Shown: piece after piece, positions 26,415 through 38,800 of the stretch
Position numbering within the stretch: position 1 is the first letter of the stretch
How the letters are laid out: each line of letters begins with the position of its first letter
Source: Dipylidium caninum
Taxonomy: Eukaryota; Platyhelminthes; Cestoda; Cyclophyllidea; Dipylidiidae
Length of the DNA: 64,000 nucleotides
Direction of reading: 5' to 3'
NCBI GenBank assembly: GCA_017562135.1
Contig: QEYB01000221.1
Coordinates: 273,211-337,210 of the forward strand
Translations under genes and position numbers: made by a program
The notes under the pieces: model-generated
Told to the model about the DNA's origin: nothing
What the model saw: the letters and a program-made list of their open reading frames with translations, nothing else
Databases searched by the model: none

Positions 26415-27523
26415 TTATCGGGTCAACACGCGCACACCAGCGTCCGTGACAAGAACGGTCTCCTCAAACTGGGCGGTCAGTGCACCATCGGCAGTGCGAA
26501 CGCACCACCCGTCATCGGCAACCACTGGTAATGCTGTATACTGCGATATTTCCTCAGAGAGATGCAACCCCACAGCTGGCGCGGCAATTGCTGGTTCTAT
26601 CGTAAAGACATACCCAGGCCGCATTTGCAGTTCAGCGTCTGCGGTTTCCTTTTCATAAATGCAGTGTGCCACATAAGGTGGTCCATGGAAGTATTCTCCG
26701 ATACCATGGCCCCCAATTCCTGCTATAACGCGGCATCCTTCCTCAAAGACTTCTTGGGAAATAGCCTTAAAGATAGCAGAGAATTTAGCTCCAGGGGCAC
26801 AAGCTTCAATTCCTGCTTCGCACGCTCGTATAGCACAGCGGAGCAAATGGTTCTGAAGCAAGAATTCCTTTGGAGGGCGTTCGTTTTCATCTACTACAAG
26901 GAAGGTCTCACATGCGTCACAATGCACTATTCCGGTAAAGATAGTGAGGTCCACTGACAAAAGGTCACCGGAATGCAGCACGTCTCTGGAGGATGGTAGT
27001 CCATGGATAGCAACATCGTTAAGTGAGGTGCACGCACAACTAAATTCAAAAAGGGAGAGAATTCTGCTATTTGAGACTTCGCGGGGTGTGTTAGTTGGTG
27101 TGGTTGTACCCTACCCTAGGGTGAGGCTATAGATTTTTCAGATTTTAAAAATGAGGATGCGGATATTCTATTTTGCCTTTGGCAAGCTTGCCTTGGGAAA
27201 TCCTGATATCCGAGAGAAGAGGGGTAAACACGATATTTTAAGCACCTTTCTGCCACGAATGTTTCAATGTCAGCGGTCGAGATTCCGGGTGCTATAAGAG
27301 GCCTTATTTCTGTTAGGATCTTGCGTACGATGGACCCGGCCTTTTGCAATTCCTTAATGGAGGCGTCGTTTTGAGTAATAGGATGTTCGGGGATTGGTTC
27401 GTGTTTGCCAAGCACGTAATTTGGAGGTATGATTCCTTCATCTGTAAAGATCCTGGACTTCCTGTTGGCGAAAGATGATGCCCTTGCAAGTACCCTAGTC
27501 CACGGGGTACAGGGCCAGCGCAT
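26415..27523 (-). CDS. METAP1D: Mitochondrial methionine aminopeptidase (MetAP type 1D), 2 exons
   Basis: This metalloprotease removes the initiator methionine from proteins made in mitochondria. Exons are 27192-27523 and 26415-27039, for 957 nt (318 aa). The start at 27523 is the ATG opening MRWPCTPWTRVLARASSF, a basic presequence-like stretch. SSLGYQDFP in exon 1 matches the conserved substrate-side loop. In exon 2 the family's metal ligands can be placed: Asp in LLSVDLT, Asp 11 residues later in VHCDACETF, His in GGHGIGEYFHG, Glu in FTIEPAI and Glu in QFEETVLVTD. The substrate-binding His is in DVAIHGLP. The order and spacing fit MetAP 1D, and the lack of an N-terminal zinc finger argues against cytosolic MetAP1. 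The intron appears to be GC-AG. Confidence 0.95.
27040..27191 (-). other. GC-AG intron of METAP1D
   Basis: The 152-nt intron starts with the donor CCAAG|GCAAGC and ends ATTTAG|TTGTGC. Only this GC donor keeps the conserved stretch FPSCACTSLNDVAIHG in frame and at the length of other MetAPs. No GT donor nearby does so. GC donors with an AG|GCAAG context are a known minor class. Confidence 0.75.
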
Positions 27524-29498
27524 AACGCCTCTCAAGGTCAGGTGTTTGAGAGTACGTTTACATAAGTATTTACTGTATATAAACGTCGATGAACTCCCTG
27601 TAAGAATTTAGAAATAAATTGGTATTTCTTCCAGTGCTTGAAATCATTGAATTAGAGAAGGGATTATTTGTTGCGCATTGTAAATACTTACAACTAAGCA
27701 CATAAGAGGCACCATCACTTCTAGGCGTGTAAACGAAGGGCATTAACTACCATAATTATAATTCTTATCTATAGTTAGAGAGCTTTAATGCAGGGAGAAT
27801 GGTAGGTGATCAGTGAGATCTCAGGTCCGGTTTTATGGCTAGTTAACTGTTAAAAAATAAAAATTTTCCAAACACCAGAAGATGCCTACAGACCACCGTG
27901 TAGACTCATATCCGTTACCTCCTAACCACCCTTGGAAACTACGATTTATTAACCTGTTCGACAAACATTACATAATAAAAAGCCAAGGATACATTTTTAG
28001 TGACGTAACTTATCGTTGACCAATTTTTGAAACGCCACAACCTTTCGTGTCAGCAATGGCTTTTTCTAAGGGGTCGAACATGATAAAGTAATATTCTTTT
28101 CTTTGATTAATACCATTCAGATGGTTATCTTGTCGGCCTCAACTGTCCATTGTGACGCAAACCAATAAACAGCCCAAATTGGAAAAATGAAAGGTTAAAT
28201 ATTTAACTTTAAACATATCGGAGTTTACGTATACACAATATAGAAGAATTTTGCGCATATTTAAACACATATTTCCGACAGGTGACACTAAATCGAATTT
28301 ATTTCACCTTCGACCTACAGTAAAAAGGACTGAAGGAGAATGTTTAATTTCGAATTAGGTGGGTTTTTTTTGGATCGCTATGACACGAATGCGTGGCGAT
28401 CAAATGGTTCACAAACCATGTACAGAGCTAGACACTGCGGCACCAGGCTTAGGAAATATTAGTCATTTTTCCAAAGCCAATATAGGTAACCAAGATGGGC
28501 GTCGCGTTCAACAAAAGCGACAGGATTTAACTTTGTGGTAAGAGTGCTTGCCAGATCTGCTAGAACTTACAGATAATGGACTCAGTGAATATGTGGAGCG
28601 TAAGTCGAACAGAGCACAAAGTGGTCTGTATGGCATTCGTAAAGTGGAGCTCGGCTTCACGGTAATATACGAATAGTCATCTTTCCATCGAGTAGGAAAG
28701 AGAGCGACTACAATTTCGTGCATAGTAGAAAAAAAACATACAATAGATAGTTTATTTAATTGGTTCTCCAAGGGGGAGCATCAGGGATTTGTGAATAGGT
28801 AATTGCTTCTGGTTCAATTTTATCTTGTTCCTCATTGAAGGAATATTAAGTGGTAATATTAATTAGTTAGGGCGATGTGTTGTTTTGGGGCTGACAACTT
28901 TCGTTATATGAGACTTTGGGCAAATTGAGAATAACCCGTTTTCTCGTCTACAAAAAGCATTAGCCCTAGGTATAGGTCGGGAAGAGCAGTGGTTTCCGTT
29001 AACTTCTGAAATTGTTAAATTATTCTACAATGTGTGAACAATCAAAAAAGCAACAAAGGCTATAATAAGCTAAATCATTATTTCAATAAATTGTTTGTTA
29101 CTACCAGTTGTAACGTTCTTGTGGAAATTTTTGTATGAATGTTTTAACGATTAATTCTAATGGGCTTTTATTAAAGCGGCTTTTACCATTTCAACACTGC
29201 CCTTCGCGTGAGTTCTGCTGCTTCTGTGTTATGTTTCGTACAGGGTTCCGTTGTTAGCTTATCCCCTCTACACTTAAAGGTGGAGGTTGCCAATATATTG
29301 CATCACTCTGCGATGTTTCCGGGTGTTATGTAATTACTGCCTAAGCGGTTTTGCTCGGAATTCAGCCACCTTCCTCTTAACGAATGTCGATGTATTCAAT
29401 TTTCTTATTCTTGACTAGCGCACAAACACTTTGATTTTTTAGATAAGTTTTGTGAATTTAATTGTATTGTCTACTTTCAGCTATATTGCCTTCGGGAA
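27524..29498. other. Intergenic region between divergent METAP1D and TRNAU1AP genes
   Basis: The start codons of the two genes face away from each other across about 2.0 kb of AT-rich DNA, which must hold both promoters. I see no supported coding segment or clear promoter motif in it. Confidence 0.5.
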
Positions 29499-32116
29499 AT
29501 GCAGAACTTTTCTCACACAATATGGATGGGTGATGTAAACCTAGAATTGTTACATCATAGTTCTATAGTTAGAGCCCTTTATGGATGAAACATTTATTCG
29601 TCAGGCGTTCGAATTTCACGACGAAAAGGTTGTAAGCGTTAAAATTATTCGCAATAAGGCGACAGGTCAAACACTTGGATATGGGTTCGTGGAATTTCTT
29701 GATGGGATTGCTGCTCGCGATGCTATGCTGAAACTAAATGGAAAACCGATTCCTGGAATTCCTGTAAGCTTTCAGTCACCTCGTGTTTGTTACCGTAATA
29801 TTCTGATCTTAGTTTTCTTCCACTTCTAGACGCGGCGATTTAAATTAAATCATGCAAGTTATGGGAAAGACAGTTCTGCTGGGTAGGTTGTTTTTATTCT
29901 TATCACCATTTTATCTTAGAGAATTTTCTCTTTTTGTCGGAGAATTAACAGAAGATGTTGATGATTTGATTCTTTTCAATGCCTTCAAAAAGTATCCCTC
30001 TTGCCGTTCAGCTAAAGGTTAGAGTTGATCTATTTTTAACTTGCTTACGGATGCGTAGCATTGTGCTCGTGCGTTTTTTCAAGAATTCTATGTGAACTGT
30101 GTATTGTACCAATTTTATGTGCAACGTTTTTTATCTCTTGCCCAAGAGATTGTTTTTTATTGTGTTTTCATTGGTCCAATTGTACTCGCTTAATATTGTT
30201 TGTTGTTGATAAAATAATACTTGCATTTAAGAACCTTGTGTTTACATTTGTCAGCGGCTTATTTAGCGTAATAATCAAAACCTCGATGAGTTTGGTGAAC
30301 CTAGAGTCTATTTCTGATTGAGACAACACAGGACAAAATTAAACATTTACTGAAAATGAATACAGTATTCGACTATAAGACAACTCCCTTTTTTTCTCCT
30401 CAAGTTGTGATGAACAACGGGAAAAGCCGGGGCTACGGATTTGTTCGATTTGCCTCTGAGGCAGACCAGGACAAAGCTTTGATAGAGATGCAGAATTACT
30501 CGGGTCTCGGTTACAAACCCATTCGAGTTAGCCTGGCTATACCCAAGCGATACACGGCAGATGGTCAGCTCATTCAGGCTGCTAAAGACGAACAAGCCGC
30601 TGCAGCTGCCTCTTCATCACTCCTTCCCAGTGGTATACAATCATGTTTTTACACTTTAATTTATCTGGTATCGAGTTTCTTTACCGTTTTGTGCTGCTCA
30701 TCTTTTATCGGTTCGAACAAAATCTTTAATGTCTAAACTATTTTCGGGGTGCACAATTAGTTGCGTATCGAGGTACATTGTTTTTTAACATGTTTAAGAC
30801 TCAAACCATCGGAACTACTATGAATTGGTGTTTAAAAGAGGGCGAACTGTGGTATATTGCACCCTTAAGACATGCTGGTAGGTATGGTTAAGCAGTATTG
30901 GTGGCCATTGAGGCTTTTTCGGCGCTTGCTGATAAAGTACCTATATGATCATTTTTTTACATCTCTGAAGTATTCCTTTCCTCAAGGCTCATTACTTTTT
31001 TCACAACAGTGGCCACTGTATAAGAAACATACTATTTTTTAGGGTCGCATGTAGTGGCATAACTAGACATATGTGAATGTCCTTATGTATTTTATGTAAA
31101 GGTATGCCGGACCCGTTCACAGCAGCTGTGGCGGCTGCAGTGAGCGGAAGTTCTCAGGCGCAGGCGGAGTATTATCAAGCTTACCAGCAATATTACCAAC
31201 AGTATTATGCGGCCCATTTCGCGCATTACAACTATGGCGGAGGTGGGGCAGGGAGCAGTGACGGAATGCAGGAGAGCAAGCGATTGCTGCCGCGGCCGCC
31301 ACTCTTGCCTCCTCATACGGTGGCGTTTTCGCTGCAGCAGCAGCTGCTGCCAACGCATCTGAAGACTCGCCCTATGAACATACGCCAGGTTGCGTTCTCT
31401 TTACTCACCGTTGCTAGTGTCACTTGTACATTACGATCAGCTTGTAAGGGTCATACGTTGGATTTACAGTTTATTTTCAGATAATTAATAACTGGTTTTT
31501 TATATTTCATACAAGCCAAAGTGATCTATGAGAAATGGTTAGGGATGATTGTATTGGGGCCATCGTCTGTATTCGTTCTCATGGTAAATTGGTAACATTT
31601 TGTTTTTTCGGTTACTTGAGCATCATATTCTCAAACGGTCGCAATATTTAACTCGCATCATATTTCTCAGCATTTATATGCGGAATCACGATGTTCCCCC
31701 CAACCCTCTTGTCCCGAGTTTTTAAACTGAATTTCTCTTCGTATTGGCTGTTATTTGCGTCAAAGGTTTCTATTGATTGTTGGTTAACTTATCTACCGGG
31801 TTATATAATGTGGAGTGAGTCGCTTGTAACTTATGTATACCGTTAGACTTTTAGGGGGAGTTTGACATAGGGTGATGAATTTTTCCAAGAAATGTTCGCT
31901 TCATTTTAGCTTCTTAGATTGCAATTATGAAAATTTCTTCTCATCTACGATGTGATCTTTAACTTTTCTGTTGCAGAGCCATCTTCATTGTCAGCGGCAT
32001 TCGACCGACCTAGACATATACAAGACATCGACGAGTGCTTTAGCTTTCTGGAAGCCTCGCGGTGGGACTTTACGAATCCTGATCTGCCTCTTCTCATTAG
32101 CTCTGTTCCCTACTGA
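29499..32116 (+). CDS. TRNAU1AP: SECp43-like tRNA selenocysteine 1-associated protein with two RRMs, 7 exons, one frameshift
   Basis: SECp43 binds selenocysteine tRNA and supports its methylation and selenoprotein synthesis. Exons: 29499-29534, 29569-29763, 29830-29882, 29920-30017, 30405-30632, 31102-31388, 31977-32116. Introns 1-3 are 34, 66 and 37 nt. RRM1 has TIWMGD (split from LEPFMDETFI by intron 1) and LGYGFVEF; the linker has RRFKLNHASYGK; RRM2 has EFSLFVGEL and SRGYGFVRF, followed by GYKPIRVSLAIPK. Exon 6 codes a Tyr/Gln-rich stretch (EYYQAYQQYYQQYYAA) as in vertebrate SECp43, then an Ala-rich stretch. Between about 31262 and 31275 the frame changes: the upstream frame would run on without family likeness, while the downstream frame leads in phase into exon 7 and its stop. 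One base appears to be missing (or two extra). The family and structure are clear; the frameshift is probably a consensus error. Confidence 0.93.
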
Positions 32117-35100
32117 GAATCTCCTTCGACGTAAATTCTCGCCTCACATTGTTATGCAAATTTGTTACCTTTGGATTTGCGAGCCTTGCACAAACCATGT
32201 TTGTACCATCATGATTTTTGAAAAGTTATTTGCCATTGACAGATGTATAGGTTTGGTGGGTAGGCGATGAAAACATGAAAACCTCCCTGAAAGGGTGATG
32301 GGCCAACTTGGAGGTGATCTCTTTACTAACGTTTCGCTGCGCACTTTGACCGGATGCTGGCGCTCGAATGTTGATGCAGCCACTGAAATTTCCACGTATT
32401 TACGAGATGGCGTAGAATCGGTGAGGTACGGAACGGTATCATATCTCAAGCACGTGAGTGCAATGTTAAATTTGGAGTAACGTGTGAGTCTGACCCACAT
32501 TTAGTGAACTTGGAGATATGCAAGAAATCAAGATGTAGATGAAGTAATCCGTTCAATGAAGAAAAATTCAGGTGATTGAAGTGTTGACAATAGGTTTCAT
32601 AAAAATACTCCACGATCCTTAAAGTGCTCAGAGTTGCTTAGAGTCCGAGATTTCTCTGAAGCCGCCGTCTTCACAAGTTGGGAACGCATCAGCCTTTGGC
32701 GGGTGTAAGCGCTTTTTCCAGCGTCAAAGTTCATGTTTTACTTGTGGGTCATATTCTCTTCTGGTTTTAATAGTAAAAGGGTAGTCTGGTAAGATTAGAT
32801 GTAGCACTTGCTATTAAACACGATAATGGGGAGTGACGCAGTTTTGGCAGTATGGCTCCACATAGCCTAAAAGAGTTAGGACAAGTTTTTCGGAATATAT
32901 TGGGTCGGAAACCACAAAACGGGCTTTTAGTATAAGTAGTAAACAAAAGGCCCAATTTTCTACATTTGTCATATTCAATCGAAATGACCTCCGTTGGCAT
33001 TTGCTTCTTCTTGCCAATGGTTAAATATGTTTTAAAATTATTTGATGATTCCATGTTTTCGTTAAAAACAACTTAATTATGGAAAGGTATAATCGGTCCG
33101 TGAACTATCGCGTGAATATGAGGACGTGGTAAAATTTAATCTTGTTGAGAAGACAATTTGTCAACAGCGCTCGCAGCTTTGTGTGGTCGATCGTGAGTTG
33201 TCATGACTTGGCGGTTGATTGCTTTATGACTTGTCCAGTTCATTCCTTGGCCCCTAGTAATCATGTGTTTCGGTGAACTTTAGGCTTAACGGCGTGTCTT
33301 TTCGACATACTATTAAAGATTAATCTGTTTAATCGGTCTAGATTACTATACAAAATCCACTTTCCACGACAACAAAGATGCACAATTGTGTCGACAGTCC
33401 GCATTACATATGAGTCCATTTTTTCCGTATTTATCGTAGGCAGATGTTACAACACATCGTTCTTAATTCATCCTCGTTATAAACAAGCGCCGGTGGTCTT
33501 CCTCGAGGCGTGTTGGCGATGTTCTAATTGCCAAAGCGAAATTTTTGGAGACAATATTGGGAAATCTTTATTCAGTGGATCCATCTCCGAATGCCCCGTT
33601 AATGTTTCTCGAAGCTTGAGCTTCGTTATGATTCAATTTTAAATCGTGCAAGAAAAGTAAATTCAAGTCGCGTCTTGTTTCCATGGCGTTTTGGCGAAAA
33701 ATTAATTAAAAATGGCTTCAAACACGGAAAAACTGTATAATGCCTATATTTGAAGTGTTTATGTCATCTTGATCGTTTTTGCTATTAAGAGAAAATGAAG
33801 TTAAGAGGATTTCACTAATTCCTGTCTCAAAAAGTTCCGAATGCCTGTTTATATAGCTTCCTAGTAGGTCTAGACATTAATCAGTAGTCAAGTCAACCAA
33901 ATAGAAAGGGTGCTCTGCTATCAGGATAGGCAATTGCAGTTGAAACAATTCTGCTTTAGTGTTTTCTTTTACAAGAAGTGGTGTACGTTTCACCTTCATG
34001 TTAAAAGGCATTTCGACACCTCACCATTCCTCGCTCGTCCCCTTAACTTCTTATTCTACCTATCATGAGAATAAGACGTGAAAAAGACGGTAAAAAAGAG
34101 AATAGTCGTAATGGTGAGGTGTGCTCCAATATAGTAAGTAAGGAAGGAAGTGAGTGGGCGTCCTACATTTAGTCAAGAGGTTAAGAAGCAGTTATAAAAT
34201 TTTGGGACAAGTAAACTGTAAGGGCCTTATAAAATTCATTTTGCATCCATACATTAACCATGGAGATCAAGCAGATCCTCATATTACTGATTCATAAATG
34301 GGTGATAAATCACAAATCATAACGGAATCGCCTACTTTTATTAACGGGAATGTTTTGGCGACAAAGTTAAAGAAGGATGGTCCCTCACGGCATGCGGTGA
34401 AATGAAATGGAGTAGGGACAATGTCCATTGCTTGATTGAAAGGCTCTCCAACGGCCCAAACGTGAAATACATTTTGCGTGGTTTTCGCCAGCCTAAGAAT
34501 TGGAGAATACGAAAAATTGTCGATATCGGCAAGCTCTCTGTACACTACTTATTCGTATACGCGTAATCTTTTAATTCAGACCCCTCCAGGTAATAATTTG
34601 GAAATTAACGATATGTACAATAGACAGCCAATATTTACAGTCATGTGAGATGCCCCTGTCAAAATATTTTGAATTGAAGACTACGAAGAACTCTTATGCA
34701 GCCTATCTATACAGCTGATAGAATTTGGCAATCCTTCTATCATTTTGTGTTGGAGAAAACAGAATAACGGATTTTTTTATTCCATACAATTCTCCTTAAA
34801 ATGACGACCATAAGAAGTAAGTGTAAGGCATAATAAATGGCAGCAAACGCACATCGCATCAGGAGATAGATCTCCACCACCAAGAACAAAATTGCTGATA
34901 ATAAATGGAGATATTGGCTAAGATATCTTAACATTAGTGCAACTGGACCGCAATAGACAAGTTCACATGGATGACTACTTTAATTTAGTATTTGAATACA
35001 TGGACACGCTGCAACAGCTTCTGTTAATCGGGAAGCAAATTTAAAAAGTGAGAGAAACAGGATATGGTTGCATTTTTGTTAACGGATATCTGACAATCTA

Positions 35101-35884
35101 GGGCAAATGCAAAAAAGCCAGATTTAGTCTTGCTCTCTAAGGATCCACTTCATTTTAAATCGCATACACAGTACCTCAAGTTAATAATCACCCACAAGAC
35201 TAGGCTCAAGCTGAAAAAACCGGCCATACGATTTGCAGGAAATTTAGGTTGCCAAGTGTTTACAGGGACTCTTAACTGCATGTTTGACTTCGACGATTTG
35301 ATCAATTTCTCATCAGTTTTTCGTAGACTTAAAAATATAATCAATTTAGCGGTTAAAGAAGGACTAGCATAACCTCATCTAGGTATAGCAAATTTTTTAT
35401 TTATCTTTGAACGATAAATTTGGATAACTCTTTTACTGTAGATTACCGAATGGAAACAAATGGCCTTGATTTGTTTTTTATCATTGACAATCCCAGAGGT
35501 AATTTAAAAGTAATGGAAATCTTTAGTCCTCTTGTGTCATTGAACAGGCCAGGATATCTCGAGATCCTTGTTGATTTTTAAACTACACACCTAAGAGTTG
35601 CTCTTCTGAATGACATCTTTCATTTTGTCAGATCGTTAACATACCTATTCTGTTACAACCGCTGTTTGATAATTAGCCTTAGCCGCACTATATTAACTTT
35701 ATAATTCATTTGCGTCAAGAAATTTTGCCACTGTTGTAATTTGCGTGCTCTCAAATGTTCTTTGTATTACGTCACTTGGGTCTGGAGTTGAGTCCATGTA
35801 GCATTTTTTTACTTACCATTTAGTCACCTAATTCCATGGCTCAGCATATAACTTTCTCACTTTTTTTACACTGTCTATATAAAG
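32117..35884. other. AT-rich intergenic DNA, no supported gene
   Basis: This holds the TRNAU1AP 3' flank and the dystrobrevin 5' flank. The frames at 32.3-32.5, 33.4-33.6 and 34.3-34.5 kb lack convincing splice context and recognisable motifs. Untranslated exons of dystrobrevin could lie here but cannot be seen from sequence alone. Confidence 0.5.
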
Positions 35885-38800
35885 ATGCAAGGGTATCAAG
35901 ACTTTCAACATTCAAACACGTCAAATTGCACAATCGCCCCTGCACTTTCGCCCAACGGAGGACAAATGTTTATAGTACCTCAAGTAAACGCAACCCAACA
36001 TTCCCATCAGACGACCCAAGTGTTCTCCATGAACACCACGCCTTCAGATGTCGGTAACGCCGCATTTGCTGGATTTCGTCGACTTCTAGCTGAATTGAGT
36101 ACGTCCTTCTGCAAATAATTAGGAACATTGATATTCAGGCATCTTTTATTTATTCATCATAATAAGTACAACCTTAGAGAAAATTTTCCCAAAGGTTTTG
36201 TTTTTATTAATAAAGTAGACTTGTGAGCATAACTATGTGCGAGCCAGTGGATTTTGCTTCCCATTATCACAAATTATTATCCAACAGATTTGCGTCATTA
36301 TATAAGTCAAAATGTGGGACACAATTTGAAACTACTTACTCATACGGGGGTTAAATCTCTAAGGACGGTTCTATAAGCGTTTGCTTTCGATTATTTGCAG
36401 CGTCCTTCAGGTTAAACGCCAACAAGTAATTTAAAAAACATAAATGAAGAAATTTGTCAGTATCCGTCTCCATTCCTAAGCAGCATGGTTTCCCTTTTGC
36501 TGATTTTCTTTAAATTATCCACAATCAGCTTTTTAAAAACACTCTCTATTATATATAAGGAGATGCTATTTAGTAATTGGAGAACGGTTGATATTTTTGT
36601 TTGTTGGATGAGTTCAAATGATAACTTTCACCACGTTGAAATATTTCAATGCACCATTATTGGCGTTTTTAGAGGCCAAAAAGTTTGACCAAATTCGGTT
36701 TGCCGCATACCGGACAGCAAGTAAACTACGTTACATTCAGAAAAGAACACTACGTAAGTCACTTTTTCAATGTACCCTTTTGAAATGCTCGGAATAGAGA
36801 CGACTTTTTACTTATAAAATATTTGTTTCTTCTTTTCAAAAACGAGGATCTAAAATCTTTCACGTTATTGACGAAAAACTCACAGCATACATCTATTAGT
36901 TAGCTGGGAGTAACGACTCGACTTGAACACTTGGAATAATGAGCAATGTTGTTTGAGAAAACCATAAATATGCCGATCAAAGTGTTATATATGCTGTTAG
37001 TACCACCATCACTTGGCACACATACTTAAGTGGAACTTATTTTGTTGGCTATACACATATTTTTGTTTAAGTAACTAAATCCACATGTTCACTAAGGTTT
37101 ATGGTTGACAGGACAAAAGTCATTTGCAACCGTTCTCACTTGGGACAAATTCCTCAAACCGAAACTTGCTCAGCAAAAACTGTAGACTCTATCGCCATGC
37201 ATATGCATCTATATCTATTTATCTCAATTTAACATAAACATTCTCCTCACTTGTCATTAGTTTGGTTAATATGAACTTGTATTTTAGCCCTCGGGGAAAT
37301 TTCTTTTAGACTATCCGTTTTTGCACCCGGCGGCAGTTCAACTTAAATCTATGCCATCTTATCGTCAGGTCATCGTTGTTAACCAAATCAAATGAAGGTG
37401 ATGGAAACGTCCACTGCAAACAGAAAGAAATACTATAATGCGTAGCTCTGCATAGATTTCAGTGTGGTTCTTGCAGAAAGGGACTCTTTTTGCTGAAGAC
37501 ATTAGAAAATTTGGGTATTGGCTGTTGAGCTTTGGTCAAGCCTACCGAGCCCCCATTGGTTGGCTGATTTCCAAGCCTCCACCTTCGCTTTTGCGCGCTC
37601 GTCGAGGCAACGTAGATGTCGTTTATTGATTGGCTGCCTGGCCTCGCCTCGCCCTAAAGTAGCGTGATAATCGACGTCGTCATTGCCTTCATTGTCGCCA
37701 TCATCATCGCCATGATGGGCAGTGAAAGCACCACTTTCGATAGAGTAGGCGCTTCGAGCAGTGGCTAACATTTTCTCCCTTTTGATGCCTCGCAATAGGG
37801 ACCATTAAAAACTTAGAGAGTTACAGGCTCTCAAAAGCTGGAGTGGCGATTCGTACAGCCTTGTATCTGTGGCAGTCACATTTAAGAAACCTTGCGCTTA
37901 ACTTTCCCTAACTTGGTGTCCGTTACAACTCCATGTTCCCTCCACTAAGGGAACTAATAATCAATTAAATCAACATACTTTTAAGTTTTTCTTCCACTGA
38001 TAAAACCTCATTACCTAAGTTCAAACACTACAGTGAAATACTTCTTTCGGTTCTCCTTAATTGTCAGCTAAATAACTGCGTATAGTAAACTTGGAGGTGC
38101 CTAGGCATTCTTTAATTTTTAAAGTACCTCGAACCAACACCGCGTTTGGCATAGCGCTTATGCATAGGGACAAATGTACGAGAGAAGGCCGTGTGCAAAT
38201 AGTCTGACCTTTATTCATTCACAAAAACGGCTATAACCAAGCCTACCCCAGGAAAATTTGTTCTTTATATGTTTTGAGTTGATTTGCTCATTTGTCTACC
38301 GAAGTTTAGACACTTGCAATGCCTGCATCTATTTAAAATTTCACGTTTCTTAGTGCCGAGAAAGAAATGACCACTCGACAGGTCAATGTTAATTTATTCA
38401 TTCGCGTAGGAATTCCAACACCGTCCTACATCATAACACAGTCTGGGGGTTCGGGGTTTTAAGCCGAAATGGTGGGCGGCCGTGGACTTCTCGATATGCA
38501 GTGACTTGTCTAAACCTACAGATCTCCTCCTGGTAGGGCTGTTGACCGTAAGTTGCGCAAGAAATAGTACTGATGATCCTCGATACTGTCGAGAACAAGT
38601 AAGTTAATTTGCCCTGGTGCCAACTCTGGGTCAGAAGAATCGTATTAGGAAGCGCCTTTCTTATCGTCATACCCATCCGGGCCAGAGGAATAAAATGAAA
38701 GACAAACATGCAGAACCGTAGGGGTTTACATGGGGTCCGATGGATATTTGAGCGGACAACAAGTTATGCGCTGGTTGAGAACTTCAACGAAGATCTACAT

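Noticed and set aside
31249..31275. A 14-nt intron (gtgacggaatgcag) that would repair the SECp43 frame
   Set aside because: The phase works on paper, but 14 nt is far below any workable spliceosomal intron. A single-base indel is simpler.
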